Below, piece by piece: positions 14,973 to 17,920 of a stretch of 17,920 nt of DNA. Origin of the DNA: an uncultured Lachnospiraceae bacterium. Its GTDB lineage: Bacteria > Bacillota > Clostridia > Lachnospirales > Lachnospiraceae. The stretch covers positions 1-17,920 of the forward strand of contig CAJUSS010000075.1 of assembly GCA_910588895.1 (NCBI GenBank), given 5' to 3'. Positions within the stretch are counted from its first letter, which is position 1; the number at the start of each line of letters is the position of its first letter. The notes beneath the pieces were generated by a model. That model ran no database searches. It saw only the letters and a list, made by a program, of their open reading frames with translations, and was not told where the DNA came from. Made by a program: the position numbers and the translations under genes.

Positions 14973-15041
14973 TGCTTATTATAGAGACAAGGGATGCGCA
15001 AGACCTTTCCCGATGGCCCGTCATGACCATCGCTGACCCCG

Positions 15042-15581
15042 CTACATGGTCCACAGCCGTCCTCCCAGCCAAACGCTGGCCCCGATCCCCGCGATGGTAG
15101 ACAGGAGCGCTCCTGTCAGGGCATATCGTGTCCTCTTGATCCCCACGCTCCCAAAGTACAGGCTCAGACAATAAAAGACCGTCTCCGTGCTGCTGAGCAG
15201 CAGGGAGGCCATGACCCCTAAGGCACTGTCGGGGCCTTGTTCTTTAAAGATGTCCAGCATCAGCCCGGTGGCCGCGGAGTTGGATACTAAGCGGAGCAGG
15301 GAGATGGGCACCAGCTGGGGAGGGAGGTGCAGGAGAGCTGCCGGTGCCTGCAGTGCATTTCCTAAAACATCCAGAAAACCAGAGGAGCGGAGAGCGCCTA
15401 CGGCTACCAGGAGACCTGCCAGACTGGGAAAGATCTGGGCGGTGGTCTCCATCCCTTCCTTTGCGCCGGTCAGAAAATCATCGAATACAGGCCGTTTCGC
15501 CAGCAGGCCGAACCCCACGATATAAAAAACAGCAAAAGGCAACAGGGCCGCTGACAGCCAGATCAGGACGGATATCCACAT
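15042..15581 (-). CDS. spmB: SpmB, spore maturation protein B
   Basis: SpmB is an integral membrane protein of the nucleoside-recognition (Gate) domain group that, with SpmA, is needed for spore-core dehydration and heat resistance. The 179-residue product matches the usual length (~178) and has the SpmB pattern: N-terminal helix, KRPVFDDFLTGAKEGMETTAQIFPSLAGLLVAVGALRSSGFLD, PISLLRLVSNSAATGLMLDIFKEQGPDS, and STETVFYCLSLYFGSVGIKRTRYAL. Several membrane segments are evident. AGAGGA lies shortly before the ATG. spmA normally precedes spmB directly, but the 198 bases upstream belong to the divergent metG promoter region and spmA is absent from this window. No clear terminator follows. Confidence 0.9.
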   Translation of the reverse strand: MWISVLIWLSAALLPFAVFYIVGFGLLAKRPVFDDFLTGAKEGMETTAQIFPSLAGLLVAVGALRSSGFLDVLGNALQAPAALLHLPPQLVPISLLRLVSNSAATGLMLDIFKEQGPDSALGVMASLLLSSTETVFYCLSLYFGSVGIKRTRYALTGALLSTIAGIGASVWLGGRLWTM

Positions 15582-15645
15582 AAGATCCTCTTTTGAGCCA
15601 TGTTTTCCACATCATATGAAGGAGGGAACGGGGATATTCTGGCTC

Positions 15646-15674
15646 TTGACAAATAAAGGCGATATAGGTACACT
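15646..15674 (+). promoter_or_regulatory. metG promoter
   Basis: A perfect TTGACA (15646-15651) and TACACT (15669-15674) have a 17-base spacer. Transcription would start near 15681, only about 18 bases before a terminator hairpin. Confidence 0.75.
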
Positions 15675-15698
15675 AGAACACATAGAAGAGCAGGGATC

Positions 15699-15733
15699 AT
15701 CTCGTCTTTATGTGATCAAAGACGAGATTTTTT
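15699..15733 (+). terminator. Leader terminator / putative attenuator of metG
   Basis: A perfect 11-bp stem (ATCTCGTCTTT at 15699-15709, AAAGACGAGAT at 15718-15728) with an 8-base loop runs straight into a six-T run (15728-15733). It lies between the metG promoter and the metG start, in the same orientation. A competing fold pairs GATCA (15695-15699) with TGATC (15713-15717) and would trap the left arm in a loop; CGAGAT (15723-15728) can also pair with ATCTCG (15745-15750) downstream. Attenuation is the simplest reading; a ~55-base small RNA is another. Confidence 0.75.
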
Positions 15734-15778
15734 GCTTTACGGCTATCTCGGGCAGAGAGCAGAAAGGAAGAAGAGAAC

Positions 15779-17827
15779 ATGTGCGAAACCTGTAAGAAAC
15801 CCTATTATATCACCACAGCGATCGCCTATACCTCCGGCAAGCCCCATATCGGGAACACCTATGAGATCGTGCTGGCAGACAGCATCGCCCGTTTTAAGAG
15901 AGAGCAGGGCTTTGATGTCCGTTTCCAGACCGGGACGGACGAGCATGGGCAGAAGATCGAGCTGAAGGCAGAGGCGGCCGGAGTGACCCCGAAGGCGTTC
16001 GTGGACGGCGTGGCTGGACAGATCAAGGAGATCTGGGATCTGATGGACACTTCCTATGATAAGTTCATCCGCACCACGGACGCAGACCACGAAGCCCAGG
16101 TGCAGAAGATCTTTAAGAAGCTGTATGACCAGGGGGATATCTATAAAGGCTATTATGAGGGGCTGTATTGTACCCCCTGCGAATCCTTTTTTACCGAGTC
16201 CCAGTTAGTGGACGGCAAGTGCCCTGACTGCGGCCGCCCGGTCCAGCCGGCCAAGGAGGAGGCGTACTTTTTCCGTATGAGCAAGTATGCCGACCGGCTG
16301 ATCCAGCACATCAACACCTATCCGGACTTTATCCAGCCGGTATCCAGGAAAAACGAGATGATGAACAACTTCCTGCTGCCGGGGCTGCAGGATCTCTGCG
16401 TATCCCGTACCTCCTTTAAGTGGGGGATCCCGGTGGATATCGATCCGAAGCATGTGATCTATGTATGGCTGGATGCATTGACCAATTACATCACAGGTCT
16501 TGGCTATGACTGTGACGGCGCTCATGGGGAGCTGTATAAAAGATACTGGCCGGCAGATCTCCATCTGATCGGAAAGGATATCATCCGTTTCCATACGATC
16601 TACTGGCCGATCTTCCTGATGGCTTTAGATGTGCCCCTGCCAAAGCAGGTGTTCGGCCATCCCTGGCTCTTGCTGGGCGAAGGAAAGATGGGAAAATCCA
16701 GGGGCAATGTGCTCTATGCCGACGACCTGGTCCGCGTGTTTGGGGTGGATGCGGTCCGCTATTTTGTGCTCCACGAGATGCCCTTTGAAAATGACGGCGT
16801 GATCTCCTGGGAGCTGATGGTGGAGCGGATGAACTCGGATCTGGCCAATATATTGGGGAACCTGGTGAACCGCACGATCTCCATGACCAATAAATATTTT
16901 GGCGGCGTGGTAGAGGATAAGAAGACGGCAGACGAGAACGAGGCGAAGATCGACCAGGATCTTAAGGACACCATAGCGGCTGCTGTCCGGAAGGCAGAGG
17001 AGAAGATGGACCAGCTGCGGGTGGCTGATGCCATCAGCGCGATCTTTGAGATCTTCCGCCGCAGCAACAAATATATCGACGAGACCATGCCCTGGGCCCT
17101 GGCAAAGGACGAGGCGAAAAAGGACCGTCTGGCCACTGTGCTCTATGACCTGACCGAAGCGATCACGATCGGCGCATCCCTTCTGAGCTCCTTTATGCCG
17201 GGCACATCCAAAAAGATCCTGGCACAGTTAAATACCACGAAGAGGTCCCTGGAGCAGATGAAAGAGGGGGGATACGGCTTATATCCATCCGGCAATAAGG
17301 TGACGGATAAGCCGGAGATCCTATTTGCCCGTCTGGACTTAAAGGAAGTGCTGGAAAAGGCAGAAAAGATCCAGGCCGCCCAGAGAGCGGAGGCCGAGGC
17401 AAGAGCAGCTGGGAACGGAGCTGATGGCGGGACTGCTGCAGGAGCGGAGGCGGCAGACGGATCCGGGAACGGAGCGGTCGGGATCGATCTGGATCCGAAG
17501 CCGGAGATCACCTATGACGACTTTGCCAAGCTCCAGTTCCAGGTGGGCGAGATAGTAGCCTGCGAGGCAGTGCCCAAGTCCAAGAAGCTGCTCTGCTCCA
17601 AGGTAAAGGTGGGCAGTCAGGTGCGGCAGATCGTCAGCGGGATCAAGGCCCACTATACGCCGGAGGAGATGGTGGGCAAAAAGGTCATGGTGGTGACCAA
17701 CCTAAAGCCTGCCAAGCTGGCCGGAGTGCTCTCGGAGGGGATGCTCCTTTGTGCGGAGGATGCAGAAGGGCATCTAGCATTGATGATACCGGAAAAGGAT
17801 ATGCCTGCCGGAGCGGAGATCTGTTGA
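15779..17827 (+). CDS. metG: Methionyl-tRNA synthetase with C-terminal tRNA-binding domain
   Basis: MetG charges tRNA-Met with methionine in the cytoplasm. The 682-residue class I synthetase has the HIGH-type motif as PHIGN (22-26), the zinc site with Cys131, Cys134, Cys148 and Cys151, the KMSKS-type loop as KMGKS (303-307), an anticodon-binding helical region (about 385-520), a Gly/Ala/Glu-rich linker (about 537-575), and a C-terminal Trbp111/EMAP-like tRNA-binding domain (about 582-682; FQVGEIVACEAVPKSKKLLCSKV). AAAGGAAG precedes ATG 15779. The third KMSKS residue is Gly, not Ser, a tolerated variant in my view. Expression is probably set by the promoter and leader terminator upstream. Confidence 0.97.
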   Translation: MCETCKKPYYITTAIAYTSGKPHIGNTYEIVLADSIARFKREQGFDVRFQTGTDEHGQKIELKAEAAGVTPKAFVDGVAGQIKEIWDLMDTSYDKFIRTTDADHEAQVQKIFKKLYDQGDIYKGYYEGLYCTPCESFFTESQLVDGKCPDCGRPVQPAKEEAYFFRMSKYADRLIQHINTYPDFIQPVSRKNEMMNNFLLPGLQDLCVSRTSFKWGIPVDIDPKHVIYVWLDALTNYITGLGYDCDGAHGELYKRYWPADLHLIGKDIIRFHTIYWPIFLMALDVPLPKQVFGHPWLLLGEGKMGKSRGNVLYADDLVRVFGVDAVRYFVLHEMPFENDGVISWELMVERMNSDLANILGNLVNRTISMTNKYFGGVVEDKKTADENEAKIDQDLKDTIAAAVRKAEEKMDQLRVADAISAIFEIFRRSNKYIDETMPWALAKDEAKKDRLATVLYDLTEAITIGASLLSSFMPGTSKKILAQLNTTKRSLEQMKEGGYGLYPSGNKVTDKPEILFARLDLKEVLEKAEKIQAAQRAEAEARAAGNGADGGTAAGAEAADGSGNGAVGIDLDPKPEITYDDFAKLQFQVGEIVACEAVPKSKKLLCSKVKVGSQVRQIVSGIKAHYTPEEMVGKKVMVVTNLKPAKLAGVLSEGMLLCAEDAEGHLALMIPEKDMPAGAEIC

Positions 17828-17920
17828 TGCTGTCGGAAGACGGTCTTTTAGAGAAAGGGGGGAGCCGTTCTGCCGGACGTGCAGGGCGGCTCAGCGGGAG
17901 CGCGCTAAAGCTCTTGGGCG
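17827..17920 (+). CDS. Possible 5' end of a further gene (runs off the window)
   Basis: An ATG at 17827-17829 overlaps the metG stop (TGATG) and the frame stays open for 31 codons to the window edge. GGAG near 17812 is rather far upstream to serve it. The encoded peptide (MLSEDGLLEKGGSRS...) matches no family I recognise, and another frame is also open over this short span. It may be chance. Confidence 0.2.
   Translation, partial: MLSEDGLLEKGGSRSAGRAGRLSGSALKLLG
17862..17892 (+). other. Strong hairpin downstream of metG
   Basis: GAGCCGTTCTGC (17862-17873) pairs with GCAGGGCGGCTC (17881-17892) over 12 positions, counting two G-T pairs, around a 7-base loop. No T-run follows, so it is not a standard intrinsic terminator. 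It may be an mRNA 3' stabiliser or coincidence in GC-rich DNA. Confidence 0.45.

Noticed and set aside
15011..15032. CGATGG-N10-CCATCG hairpin after spmB as a terminator
   Set aside because: There is no T-run on the minus strand after it and the stem is only 6 bp.
14932..15171. 79-codon minus-strand frame between spmB and murL
   Set aside because: It overlaps the 3' end of spmB in another frame and the murL promoter, and resembles no protein.
15646..15779. T-box or SAM riboswitch upstream of metG
   Set aside because: Only about 100 bases separate the predicted start and the gene, too short for either, and no T-box consensus or specifier-loop layout is visible.

Overview
The window looks like a chromosome segment of an anaerobic, spore-forming Firmicute, most likely Lachnospiraceae (Clostridium cluster XIVa). 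It carries the class III (oxygen-sensitive) ribonucleotide reductase nrdD-nrdG, the Clostridia-type glycogen subunit GlgD, the sporulation genes spoVG and spmB, and G-rich Shine-Dalgarno sites. No transposase, phage gene, CRISPR array, tRNA or rRNA was seen. The family assignment is inference from protein character; no database was searched.

Layout. (1) 1-1339, plus strand: the 3' part of glgD, then spoVG and a clean intrinsic terminator. (2) 1371-7545, plus strand: a self-contained sugar-acid utilisation island: an HpcH/HpaI-type aldolase, a GntR/FCD regulator, a three-part TRAP transporter (dctP, dctQ, dctM) and a UxaA-type altronate dehydratase, ended by a terminator at 7513-7545. Three near-identical A/T-rich elements lie in front of the aldolase, regulator and dctP genes and are probably the regulator's operators. 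The implied pathway is uptake of a hexonate or hexuronate-derived acid, dehydration to a 2-keto-3-deoxy acid, and direct aldol cleavage to pyruvate plus an aldehyde; no sugar-acid kinase or KDPG aldolase is present. (3) 7546-10610, plus strand: a non-coding stretch with a second promoter and a foldable segment, then nrdD-nrdG behind a promoter overlapped by tandem NrdR-like boxes, closed by a bidirectional terminator.

(4) 10651-11826, minus strand: a FabT-like MarR regulator followed closely by a GerMN-type lipoprotein. (5) 11894-14972, minus strand: a murL-murD2 pair. MurD2 is expected to add L-glutamate to UDP-MurNAc-L-Ala and MurL to epimerise that residue to D-glutamate, an alternative to glutamate racemase (MurI) plus ordinary MurD. 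The MurL gene carries a 30-bp tandem repeat that puts a proline-rich decapeptide array just before its GGGKDS nucleotide loop. (6) 15042-15581, minus strand: a solitary spmB. (7) 15646-17827, plus strand: metG behind a strong promoter and, within 60 bases of it, a strong terminator hairpin that suggests attenuation. A possible further gene starts at the end of metG and runs off the window.

The most notable items are the murL-murD2 pair with its repeat, the sugar-acid island with its three-site operator set, and the attenuator-like metG leader.
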